NCBI GenBank assembly: GCA_937863685.1
Contig: CALMGM010000005.1
Coordinates: 434,001 to 498,000, forward strand
Reading direction: 5' to 3'
DNA from: an uncultured bacterium
GTDB lineage: Bacteria > Edwardsbacteria > AC1 > EtOH8
Length of the DNA: 64,000 bases
Positions 32,252 to 40,787 of the stretch are shown one piece after another (positions within the stretch are counted from its first letter, which is position 1; every line of letters starts with the position of its first letter). The notes beneath the pieces were generated by a model that was not told the origin of the DNA, did not search any database, and saw only the letters and a program-made list of their open reading frames with translations. The translations under genes were made by a program, and so were the position numbers.

Positions 32252-33451
32252 CTATCTCTTCCCCTTTACCAGAAACAGGAACATGGTCACCGCCAGCAGG
32301 GCGGCAGCAGCCCCGTAGATGAAGGTGGCCCGGAATCCCAGGATCTGCCACAGCAGTCCGGCGATGGTGCTGGCGGCAAAACTGGCCAGACCGGTGGACA
32401 TGTGATACACCCCCATCCCGGTGGCCCGCAATTCCTCCTGCACCAGCTTGGAGGCGTAAGCCTTGCCCACCCCGTCGGTGAGGGCGGTGTAGAACCCGTA
32501 GACCGCGAACAGCACCCACAGCATATGCGGGCTGTGGTTGAAAGCGAATCCCAGGTACACCAGGCCGAAGATCATCAGGCCCAGGGAAAAGACCTTGCGC
32601 GAGCCTATCCGGTCGGCCAGCATCCCGGCCGGGTAGGAGCCCAGAGAATAGGTCAGGTTGTACAGCATGTAGGCCAGCAGCGCCATCACCACCGGATTGG
32701 CGGAGAACAGTTCCTTGGCCCGCACTATCAGGAAGACATCCGACGAGTTGCCGACGGCGAAGATCAAATTTATGAAGATGAATATTTTGAAATCCCGGTT
32801 GAAGGCCCTCCACTGGAATTTGGGTTTTTTATAGCGGCCGACAAACGGCCTCTCCCTGACGGTGAAAAGCAGGAACACCCCCAGAATGGCCGGAACAAAG
32901 GCCCATAAGAAGACCGTTTTGTAGGCCGAAGTATCCTGGCCCAGGCGGCTCATGAATAACAACGCCGCCAGAGGGCCCAGCACCGCCCCCAGGGAATCCA
33001 TGGCCCGGTGCAGGCCGTAGGCCCGTCCTCGCAATGAGTCGGGGGTGTAGTCCGCTATCAGGGCGTCGCGGGCCGATGTCCGCAGGCCCTTTCCGGTGCG
33101 GTCCATGATCCGCAGCAGCAGGACCAGCGGCCAGCCGATGAGCAGGGAGAACACCAGCAGGGGCTTGGAGAATGCTGACAGGGAATACCCCCCGATCACG
33201 AACGGTTTGCGCTTGCCGACCAGGTCGGACCACCACCCCGAAAATATCTTGAGGAGGTTGGAGACGCTTTCGGCCAGGCCCTCGATCAAACCCAGGGCCG
33301 CCATCGGAGCGCCTAGCACCGTGGTCAGAAAGATGGGGATCAGCGGGTACAGCATCTCCGAGGAGACGTCGGTCAGCAGGCTGACCCAGCCCAGCCGCAC
33401 CACGTTGGAGGATACCTTTTGATTATCGGTATTTTCCATCTGTCGATCCAT
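32252..33451 (-). CDS. major facilitator superfamily transporter
   Basis: 399 residues, about 12 membrane helices. The loop 2-3 motif is present as GWWSDLVGKRKPFVIGGY, and a second at MLADRIGSRKVF. LGWVSLLTDVSSEMLYPLIP and RIMDRTGKGLRTSARDALIA resemble the bacterial MFS group often annotated only as MFS transporter. Substrate unknown. First gene of a three-gene run MFS-lolD-lptB with no gap to lolD. An ATG 12 bases inside is an alternative start. Confidence 0.85.
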   Translation of the reverse strand: MDRQMENTDNQKVSSNVVRLGWVSLLTDVSSEMLYPLIPIFLTTVLGAPMAALGLIEGLAESVSNLLKIFSGWWSDLVGKRKPFVIGGYSLSAFSKPLLVFSLLIGWPLVLLLRIMDRTGKGLRTSARDALIADYTPDSLRGRAYGLHRAMDSLGAVLGPLAALLFMSRLGQDTSAYKTVFLWAFVPAILGVFLLFTVRERPFVGRYKKPKFQWRAFNRDFKIFIFINLIFAVGNSSDVFLIVRAKELFSANPVVMALLAYMLYNLTYSLGSYPAGMLADRIGSRKVFSLGLMIFGLVYLGFAFNHSPHMLWVLFAVYGFYTALTDGVGKAYASKLVQEELRATGMGVYHMSTGLASFAASTIAGLLWQILGFRATFIYGAAAALLAVTMFLFLVKGKR

Positions 33452-33481
33452 TATAATCTGTTATCCGCCGGAATTGATCGC

Positions 33482-34891
33482 TTAATAGGCCCCTTTGGCG
33501 GTTATCACCGCCGGAATGGTCTTGATGAGTATCTCCAAATCCATCATGGGCGACCAATGCTCCAGATAGTAAATGTCCAGCAGCACCATTTCTTCGAATG
33601 AGAGTTCGCTCCGGCCGGAAACCTGCCATAGCCCGGTCATCCCTTGCTGTCCCTGCAGTCTATATTTATGCCAATCCTGATATTTCTCCACCTCCGAAGG
33701 AAGCGGAGGCCTGGGCCCCACCAGGCTCATTTCGCCCCGGAAAACGTTGATCAGCTGGGGGACCTCGTCCAGGCTCAGGCGCCTCAGCCAGCGGCCGACC
33801 CGGGTGATCCTGGGATCCTCCTTGATCTTGAATATCGGCCCGTCGGCCTCGTTGTGCAGGTGCAGGTTGATCTTTACCTTTTCGGCATCCTTGTGCATGG
33901 TGCGAAATTTTAACAATTGGTAGAGAACGCCATCCTTGCCGACCCTGGTTTGCCTGAAGAATACCGGCCCGGGGGAGTTGAGCTTGATCAGCAGGGCTAT
34001 TGCCAGCATTGCCGGGCTGAATGCGGCCAAGACCAGGACTGATAAACAAACATCCATAGCCCTTTTTATATGATGATATATCCGATGGTAAAAGGCCCCG
34101 TGCCTGGTCACGATGGCCACTCCGGCCACATCGTAGATGCCGGCTACCTTGGCCAGCAGATCATAGCGGTGGGATATTATGCTGACCTCCATTTTATGGT
34201 TGCGGCAGAGCTCTATCAGGTCGCTGTAATCCGCCAGCTTGGTGGTCAGGTCCGGAATAAATATCTCTTTAACGTGCCTTTTTTTGATGGCCAGGGCACA
34301 ATCCCGGTGGAGACCTATGGCCTTGACCCCGTCATAGGTGAACTGAAGATCCTTCTCGCTCTCCACTAGAAAACCTATGATCTTGTACCCGTAGGCCCGG
34401 TTGGTCACCAGATGGTCAAAAATGGCCTTGGCGGTCTTGCCGCTGCCCACGATGATCGCGTTTTTTATGCCCCAGCCTCGCTTCATCAGTTCCTCATTGC
34501 AGATGAACAGGGCCGCCCGTCCCATCGAGAGGAACAGGGGGGCCACGGTAAAATACAGTACGGCAAACCCTCGCGAGATCTTATATCCCTTGACCAGGAA
34601 TATTATTATGACGATGAACAGCAGGCCGCTGAGGGATGAGTTATAGATATTCGATATCTGCTCCAGCCGGTTCATTTTGTAGGTGTTCCGATATCCACCG
34701 TGCAGCAGGATCGATATCATCATGAAGCCTGTCCAGGCCAGTTTCTGCTGCATCTCCCAGATCTGCTGGCCCTGCCAGTAATTCCATACTTCAAACCATA
34801 GATGCCACAAAAAATTGGCGGCCAGCCAGCTTAACAGCAGGTCGCTGATCACCGCTATCCACGAATATATCGCAGACCAGTTCTTTTTCAT
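33482..34891 (-). CDS. undecaprenyl-phosphate sugar phosphotransferase (polyisoprenyl-phosphate hexose-1-phosphate transferase, WbaP/WcaJ type)
   Basis: 469 residues from the ATG at 34891, chosen because GGAGG lies 5 bases upstream. Several N-terminal membrane helices, a nucleotide-fold middle domain (IVGSGKTAKAIFDHLV), then the catalytic domain: KRAMDVCLSVLVLAAFSPAM, VFFRQTRVG, LLKFRTM, RLSLDEVPQL, MSLVGPRPP, GMTGLWQVSGRSELSFEE. It transfers a sugar-1-phosphate to undecaprenyl phosphate and so starts the glycan unit made by the locus. The last gene of the polysaccharide block in the direction of transcription. Confidence 0.9.
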   Translation of the reverse strand: MKKNWSAIYSWIAVISDLLLSWLAANFLWHLWFEVWNYWQGQQIWEMQQKLAWTGFMMISILLHGGYRNTYKMNRLEQISNIYNSSLSGLLFIVIIIFLVKGYKISRGFAVLYFTVAPLFLSMGRAALFICNEELMKRGWGIKNAIIVGSGKTAKAIFDHLVTNRAYGYKIIGFLVESEKDLQFTYDGVKAIGLHRDCALAIKKRHVKEIFIPDLTTKLADYSDLIELCRNHKMEVSIISHRYDLLAKVAGIYDVAGVAIVTRHGAFYHRIYHHIKRAMDVCLSVLVLAAFSPAMLAIALLIKLNSPGPVFFRQTRVGKDGVLYQLLKFRTMHKDAEKVKINLHLHNEADGPIFKIKEDPRITRVGRWLRRLSLDEVPQLINVFRGEMSLVGPRPPLPSEVEKYQDWHKYRLQGQQGMTGLWQVSGRSELSFEEMVLLDIYYLEHWSPMMDLEILIKTIPAVITAKGAY

Positions 34892-35052
34892 GGCCGCCTC
34901 CATCACCTTTCGGCAATCAAATCATTTGATTGACATGTTTTGGTTTCCCGAACACCATCTCCGGGGGCCGGTTGATATATTTTTACCGCCATCTTGTTAA
35001 GCCGGCAATCCTGGTCGAAAAGGTTTATTTGCGTAAAATGAAATATCCCGGA

Positions 35053-36570
35053 TTAATTCTCCGGGTCCAGATCGATTATTTTAGAGGAGAAATACAGGCT
35101 CAGCCCCAGCTTGACAAACCACTGCTCCCGCCTTAGGCCGCTGTTATTGGCGTAATTGCTGATATTTTCATACCGTCCCAGGCAGAAGACGGTCAACGGT
35201 ATATCGCCCAGGAACTGGGACAGCGGCGGACGCCATTCCAGGCCCAGCTGGTACCCGGCGGTTCTTTCCACTATCCCGCCGGGGAATTTCTCCCGCCAGG
35301 TTGAGTCCGTCATCCAAGGGCTGGTCCAGGGATCATCTATCCTTCCCTGGCCCTTTCTTATGTGATAGACCTCCCCGCAGCCGAACCAGGATGCCGCTCG
35401 GGCCGTGATCTTCCACGAGAGTATGTCAAAATCGTTGCCGTACTCCGCCCCGATGGGCTGTTTCTCGAACAGGAAGCGGTTCCAATCCTTATTCTGGTTG
35501 AAGGTCCAGTTGGTGACCAGCCGGTATGAGGCCGCGGTGGTCACCATCCAGGGCTTGGTCAGCACCGCCCATTCCGCCTGAAGGCCCAATCCGGCCTCGG
35601 TGGGCTCTTTATCCCCGGCCGTTTTATCCTCTATCTGGATATCGTCGATCATTATCTCTCCGGTGATAATGACCGGCGGGGTGGTTATCTTGAAATCCGC
35701 ATCCCAGATGATGTTGTCATCGATCTGCCGGTTGTCCTGCTCCCCCAGGAAAAAATACAGCGGCAGCAGATAGTACAATTCCACCGTTCTGCCCGGTCCG
35801 CCGTATATGGCGAACTCGTTAAGGCCCAGCTGCAGCCAGCCGTATTCAAATTCAGCTCGGTGCCCGGCCAGATAACGGTTAACGAATATGCTGTCCTTCA
35901 GCCAGCCATCCAGCTTTCCCAGGAATGAATACAATCCTAAATGTCGGCCCAGACGGACCCCGGCCTGGATCTTTTCGAAAGGCTGGCGTCCGGAGAGGCC
36001 CAGGCCCATTCCGTATTTTAGATAATCCTTGCCGACTTGAAAAAAGGCCCGGGGGCCGGTCCAGCGTAGATACACTTGGTCGGTCTTGGCTTTTACCCCT
36101 CGCCACTGATAGCCGTAATAATCTTCAGTAAAATCCTTTCCCGAAACACCGTCATAGGTGCCCACCAGGGACCAGGAGCCCGATCCGGCCAGCAGTCCTC
36201 CCCGGAAATGTCCCACCCCGGTCGCCAGGGAATCGCTTCCCCCGGCCCAGCCCTCCACCAAGCCGAAGATCCGCACTTGATCATCCACGGCCAGCGGCAG
36301 ACAGATAAGCCCTGGCTTGAAAAGATTCCGGCTTTTTACGGAGTCCTTCAGCTGTAAATATTGTTGGCAGGTCAAAGGCAGAACGAAACTGGACGCTGCA
36401 GCCAGATCTCTTGCCTCAAGTTCGTTGTAAAAATATTCACAATTTTTATCATTAACCGATATGTCGGCAGCTCCTGCCTCGAAACAGAAAAGCAGCATGC
36501 CCGCCAGCACCAGCAGTCTCTTTGGGATTGTCTTTCGGCCTTCCCATCCATTTCTACTATCGGTCAGCAT
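35053..36570 (-). CDS. Wzi-like outer-membrane beta-barrel protein (capsule surface assembly)
   Basis: 505 residues from the ATG at 36570; a GTG at 36597 is the alternative. Signal peptide region RLLVLAGMLLFCFEAGAA. The rest alternates aromatic/hydrophobic and polar residues in strand-like stretches (GYQLGLEWRPP, RREQWFVKLGLSLYFSSK at the end), as in Wzi-type barrels; GMGLGLSGRQPF and YYLLPLYFF are family-like. Such proteins anchor or organise capsule at the surface. Located between the priming enzyme and a double glycosyltransferase. Assignment rests on pattern and context. Confidence 0.6.
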   Translation of the reverse strand: MLTDSRNGWEGRKTIPKRLLVLAGMLLFCFEAGAADISVNDKNCEYFYNELEARDLAAASSFVLPLTCQQYLQLKDSVKSRNLFKPGLICLPLAVDDQVRIFGLVEGWAGGSDSLATGVGHFRGGLLAGSGSWSLVGTYDGVSGKDFTEDYYGYQWRGVKAKTDQVYLRWTGPRAFFQVGKDYLKYGMGLGLSGRQPFEKIQAGVRLGRHLGLYSFLGKLDGWLKDSIFVNRYLAGHRAEFEYGWLQLGLNEFAIYGGPGRTVELYYLLPLYFFLGEQDNRQIDDNIIWDADFKITTPPVIITGEIMIDDIQIEDKTAGDKEPTEAGLGLQAEWAVLTKPWMVTTAASYRLVTNWTFNQNKDWNRFLFEKQPIGAEYGNDFDILSWKITARAASWFGCGEVYHIRKGQGRIDDPWTSPWMTDSTWREKFPGGIVERTAGYQLGLEWRPPLSQFLGDIPLTVFCLGRYENISNYANNSGLRREQWFVKLGLSLYFSSKIIDLDPEN

Positions 36571-36613
36571 CTCCGTATAAAATCTCCTCTGGTTCACGGG
36601 GACAGCTTCTTTT

Positions 36614-38578
36614 CTAGCTAAATTTATGTCTTCCCTGGTTCTCCAGGAATAGGGCGTATTCCTTTTCTACTATGCTTTTGAAACTGGCGGTGAACGAATC
36701 CTGGTCAAAGGCCAGGGCATGTTCCCGGATTTCGCGGAAGGCGAAACTCAGTTTCTCGAAACGATTGATCGCATCGATCAATGATTCCGCCGTCTGCTCC
36801 TTGAAAAAGATCCCCGTCCGTCCTTCGATCACCGTCTCCAGGGCTCCGCCTTGTCCATAGGCTATAACCGGTTTCCCGCAGCTTTGGGCCTCCACCAGGG
36901 TCAGGCCGAAATCCTCCAGGGTGGGAAATATCAGGGCCCGGCAGTTCTGGTAATAGTCCAGCAGCTGGCGGTCGGATATTTTGCCGGTAAATATTACGTT
37001 GGAGCCGGCCATTCTTTTCAAGCGGGCCATCTCCGAACCGTCACCGGCCACCACCAGTGGTTTCCCGGTCAGGCTGAAGGCCCTGACCGCCAGGTCCACC
37101 CTTTTATAGGGCTTCAGCCGGGAGACCACCAGATAATAGTCCTGCCGCCCTCCGCCTTTTCCCGGCACAAAGAATTTGGTATCGACCGCCGGATGCAATA
37201 CTAGTGATCCTCTTCGATAGTATTTATCGATGCGCTTCTGGACCTCTGACGAATTGGCTATCACCAGATCGGGTCGCTGGGCGCTTAATACATCCCATCG
37301 ACGGATATGGCTCAGCAGGTATTTCAGCAAAAAATTCACCGGCCAGCAATATTCATTCAGGGTCTGGTGATACCAGTCCCATACAAAGCGCATCGGGCTG
37401 TGGAGGTAGCAGACGTGGAAGGTCCGGACATTGGTGATGGCCCCCTTGGCCCAGGCGCTGGAGCTGGATATCAATATGTCATAGTCCGAAAAATCAAAGC
37501 TCTCCACCGCCGCCGGCAGAAAGCCCAGGTACTCCTTGAACTGGCCCCAAGGGGTCCCGGGAAGCCGCTGGATGAAAGAGGTCCTGGCCCGGTTCAGGTC
37601 GATGTGCTGCTCCAACAGGCCGTCCCCCCGATGGCGCACCAGGGTATACAGGTCGGCCTCCGGATATATCCTCTGCAGCAGTTCCAGCACCCGCTCCGCC
37701 CCCCCGAATTGGGTCAGATAGTCATGGACGATGGCCACCCTCGGGCCTGTCGGACCGGCGGTTTCCGGGGCCGGGGGATCCGGCTCCTCCGGCCAGATCT
37801 TCCAGCCGTATTTGTTGAAATAATTGAACATGCTGGCCAGGTGCACCCGGAACAGTCGGTTCAGGGGGTTGGCGCTTTGGCGATGGAAACGGTGATGGGC
37901 AACAGCCCGGCCGTTGAAAAGGACCTCCCAGCCGGCCATGTGAATGCGCCGGCAGATATCAACGTCATCGAAATATAAAAAGAAACTTTCGTCAAATCCG
38001 CCGATCTGCTCCAGGGCTTCCCGCCGAAATAACATGAACGAGCCCTGAAACCATTCCGTCTCGAAGCTTTGGTGATAATCCTTATGCAGCATCTCGTGGC
38101 GGTCGGCTATGGCATGCAACCTTCTGCTCTTGAGAGGGAACCTCCGGGCCCAGATATCAACCAGAGTGGGAAAGGTGCGGCAGTTGTGCTGTATCTGGCT
38201 GTCGTCCCAATTCAGCAAACGGCAGGTGCTGACTCCGCAATGGGGGTTTTCTTCCATGAACTTCAGCAGGCCGCTAAGCGTTTCTTTTTCAAACTTCAGG
38301 TCGGCGTTAAGCACCAGCACATATTGCCCCAAGGCCCGGATGATATTTTGATTGTGGTTGGCGCCGTATCCCAGGGGTCGGGAGTTTATGGATATTTTGA
38401 TCTGGGGATAATTCCGGCTTATGTAATCAATGGTATTGTCCCGGGAACAGTTATCCACTAGCAGGATCTCGTGTTCTATCCCCTGAAGCGATTCCAGCAG
38501 CGAAGGCAGCAGTATTTTCAAATGCGCCATTTCACCGTGCGAGATCAGTGAAATTGATATTATAGGGTTGGTGGTCAT
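36614..38578 (-). CDS. fused glycosyltransferase: GT2 domain plus GT4 domain
   Basis: 654 residues from the ATG at 38578 (MTTNPIISISLISHG). The first 270 residues are a GT2 of the rhamnosyltransferase type: ILLVDNCSRDNT, LNADLKF (metal-binding NAD), FFLYFDDVDICRR. After a Pro-rich linker (WPEEPDPPAPETAGP) a full GT4 follows: VAIVHDYLTQFGGAERVLEL, CYLHSPMRFVWDWYH, YYLVVSRLKPYKRVDLAV, EDFGLTLVEAQSCGKPVIA (ExxxxxxxE). These are usually separate proteins; the fusion couples two transfer steps. It starts 8 bases after the previous gene ends. Confidence 0.85.
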   Translation of the reverse strand: MTTNPIISISLISHGEMAHLKILLPSLLESLQGIEHEILLVDNCSRDNTIDYISRNYPQIKISINSRPLGYGANHNQNIIRALGQYVLVLNADLKFEKETLSGLLKFMEENPHCGVSTCRLLNWDDSQIQHNCRTFPTLVDIWARRFPLKSRRLHAIADRHEMLHKDYHQSFETEWFQGSFMLFRREALEQIGGFDESFFLYFDDVDICRRIHMAGWEVLFNGRAVAHHRFHRQSANPLNRLFRVHLASMFNYFNKYGWKIWPEEPDPPAPETAGPTGPRVAIVHDYLTQFGGAERVLELLQRIYPEADLYTLVRHRGDGLLEQHIDLNRARTSFIQRLPGTPWGQFKEYLGFLPAAVESFDFSDYDILISSSSAWAKGAITNVRTFHVCYLHSPMRFVWDWYHQTLNEYCWPVNFLLKYLLSHIRRWDVLSAQRPDLVIANSSEVQKRIDKYYRRGSLVLHPAVDTKFFVPGKGGGRQDYYLVVSRLKPYKRVDLAVRAFSLTGKPLVVAGDGSEMARLKRMAGSNVIFTGKISDRQLLDYYQNCRALIFPTLEDFGLTLVEAQSCGKPVIAYGQGGALETVIEGRTGIFFKEQTAESLIDAINRFEKLSFAFREIREHALAFDQDSFTASFKSIVEKEYALFLENQGRHKFS

Positions 38579-38586
38579 AATATTGA

Positions 38587-39987
38587 CTAAAGGGTTAACA
38601 GATAATAAACACCAGTTCCGGCCCGGCGCAGGTCGGCACACCATTTAAGTTCCCGGCCCTCCGGAGCCGTGCTTTCATCTGGAATTCCGTTTTGGCTGGC
38701 GATCCGGCGGCGGAACATCATGCAGTTCTCCATAAATAAACGCTTTTCAGAATATTTTCGATTTACGTCGGCTCCCTGTTGATTAACTGCGGCCACCAGC
38801 CCGGCCATGCCCGCCCGGGGCCTTAGTTCCAGAAAATCGTACAGTTTTTGGAACTGCCCGAAAACCGATCCTGGACGCAGTGGCACCAGGGCCAGATATT
38901 CGGACTCGGTCATCCGCAAAACTTGGTTTACGGCAAACCAATACCCCTTAGGGTTTTGGTTGGTGATCCACAATACCTGGGGATATTTTTCCTTAAGCAT
39001 CTCCAGACTGCCGTCTTGGCTGGTTTCATCCACCACCACCACTTTATAGGACACCGTTGGCGGATCGGCATGGATGACCCTCAGGCATTCTTCCAACGGC
39101 TGTTTTTTGTTTTGGTTTACCAGAGCCAGTATCAGGCTACTGGTTCCGAATGGGCGATTGAAATTGGCTTGATAACGTTCGTCCAGCCGCCAATTATATT
39201 TGTGAAACAATTTCAAATAGCTGACCACGTGCCGCAAATAGGACCTAACTTTGATCTGGTTGGTTCCCTGCTGGCCGTAATGGAATATCCGGGCGTCCGG
39301 AACAAAGTAGCGCTTCCAGCCATATTCCTGCATCCTATAGCCGATGTCTACGTCTTCGCAGTAAATAAAGAATCTTTCGTCAAAAAGACCCACCCGTTCC
39401 AAGGCCTCTCTTCTAAAAATTATGTTCCCTCCATAGACCCAGTCCACCTCTGTTTCCGAAGCCAGCACTACATCCGACATCTCATAATGGCGCACTTGGG
39501 CTGAGGGCGGCAGAATCTTCTTTAAAAAAGATCCCCGGTATATCACCGGCCAAATGGATGGCGGAAAGCGGCGCCGGGAATATTGCCTCACTCCCTGGGG
39601 TGAAAGCAGCCTGGCTCCGGCTGCTCCGGCTTCGGGATACTGGTCCATGAACCTGACCATGGAACTGAAGGTGTCCTCTGTGATATAAGTGTCGCTGTCC
39701 AGGGAGAACAGGTAACGTCCCTGGCCCATTCCCAAACCTTTGTTCTGGGCTGCGGCAAAACCAAGATTGTTGCGGTTAGGGATGATCCTGACCCAGGGAA
39801 ACTTTTCGGCCAGCATGGCCGCGGTGCCGTCCCGGGAGCCGTTGTCCACCACGATCACCTGATAACTGATCCCCCGGGTATGGGTTTTGATCGACTCCAG
39901 ACACAATCCTAAAAGACGCTTGACATTGTAGCTGACGATGGAGATGCTCAAATCTATGTTCTTATCTTCTGGGAAAAGCATACTCAA
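38587..39987 (-). CDS. GT2 family glycosyltransferase with a second, degenerate GT2-like half
   Basis: 466 residues. N-terminal half: SISIVSYNVKRLLGLCLESI, VVDNGSRDGTAAML, FSLDSDTYI (DSD metal site), FFIYCEDVDIGYRM. The C-terminal half (about 255-466) repeats the GT2 layout (YKVVVVDETSQDGSLEMLKE, NPKGYWFAVNQ), but the acidic metal motif is replaced by LALVPLRPGS, so it may be non-catalytic. The start overlaps the stop of the deacetylase gene by 4 bases. Confidence 0.85.
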   Translation of the reverse strand: MSMLFPEDKNIDLSISIVSYNVKRLLGLCLESIKTHTRGISYQVIVVDNGSRDGTAAMLAEKFPWVRIIPNRNNLGFAAAQNKGLGMGQGRYLFSLDSDTYITEDTFSSMVRFMDQYPEAGAAGARLLSPQGVRQYSRRRFPPSIWPVIYRGSFLKKILPPSAQVRHYEMSDVVLASETEVDWVYGGNIIFRREALERVGLFDERFFIYCEDVDIGYRMQEYGWKRYFVPDARIFHYGQQGTNQIKVRSYLRHVVSYLKLFHKYNWRLDERYQANFNRPFGTSSLILALVNQNKKQPLEECLRVIHADPPTVSYKVVVVDETSQDGSLEMLKEKYPQVLWITNQNPKGYWFAVNQVLRMTESEYLALVPLRPGSVFGQFQKLYDFLELRPRAGMAGLVAAVNQQGADVNRKYSEKRLFMENCMMFRRRIASQNGIPDESTAPEGRELKWCADLRRAGTGVYYLLTL

Positions 39988-40787
39988 ACAAGTCCCCTAG
40001 AGGTTGTTATCTTATAATTTTCTGCCAGCATAATTGCGATTATCCTGTCAAGGGCTTCCAGGCGGTTGCCGCTGGATATCAACCAGTCGTGGATATTCAA
40101 GCTGAAGAAGCCGGGCGACCTCTTCATCTGCCGCTGCCAGGCGTCGACGGCAAAATCGATGGTTTCCGGCGGTGAAGGTTGCAGGGGGGAGATCAGTCCC
40201 AGCAGTTCCCCGTCCATGGAGGAGGTCAGGGGGAACTCGGTAAGGTCATATGATATCCTGCCGGGGATTTTCACGAAGCGCCTCTCCTGCCAACGACTCC
40301 AAAGCCCGGCCAGCCTTTGTCCGGACCTTATCTCGGGGCGGGCCGCCGGCGATTTGAAACGTTCCCGGTAGAACTGGTGGCGGTGGCTTACCCACCGGTA
40401 GCCTTTCTGGCTCAGCCATGATAATAACCTCCGATCATATTCCAGCCAGGGGGCCCTGAAGCCCTGCGGGGAGTGCCCCAGAGCCTGCTGGTAGGCCCGA
40501 TGGCTGCGCGACAGCACCCTCTCCAGCCACTGATCGTCCAGCAGTCTTAAATTCTCGTGCTTCCAGCCGTGGAGGGCAATTTCCTGCCCGGAACTTTCCA
40601 GGACCCTGAAATATTCCGGATGGAGCTCCAGTAATTTGCCGCAAACGTTGAACACCGCCGGAACCTGGTGGCGCGCCAGGACCCCGGTGATCTGCTCCAG
40701 TCCCTCCCCGAGGTCGTAGTACTCCCGCCAGGGTCCCTCCAGTCCGGATTCGGTGTCGATGAATATTATGGCATTTTTTCCGGTCAC
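39984..40787 (-). CDS. polysaccharide deacetylase family protein (NodB fold)
   Basis: 267 residues. First motif is FIDTESG (Asp/Thr/Glu in place of the common FDDG). The zinc motif is ALHGWKHENL (HxxxH) and the third is GFRAPW. These match the NodB-homology group that removes N- or O-acetyl groups from glycans; the DTE variant occurs in its longer-chain members. It overlaps genes on both sides by 4 bases, so it belongs to the locus operon. No signal peptide, so it probably acts in the cytoplasm. Confidence 0.75.
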   Translation of the reverse strand: MTGKNAIIFIDTESGLEGPWREYYDLGEGLEQITGVLARHQVPAVFNVCGKLLELHPEYFRVLESSGQEIALHGWKHENLRLLDDQWLERVLSRSHRAYQQALGHSPQGFRAPWLEYDRRLLSWLSQKGYRWVSHRHQFYRERFKSPAARPEIRSGQRLAGLWSRWQERRFVKIPGRISYDLTEFPLTSSMDGELLGLISPLQPSPPETIDFAVDAWQRQMKRSPGFFSLNIHDWLISSGNRLEALDRIIAIMLAENYKITTSRGLV

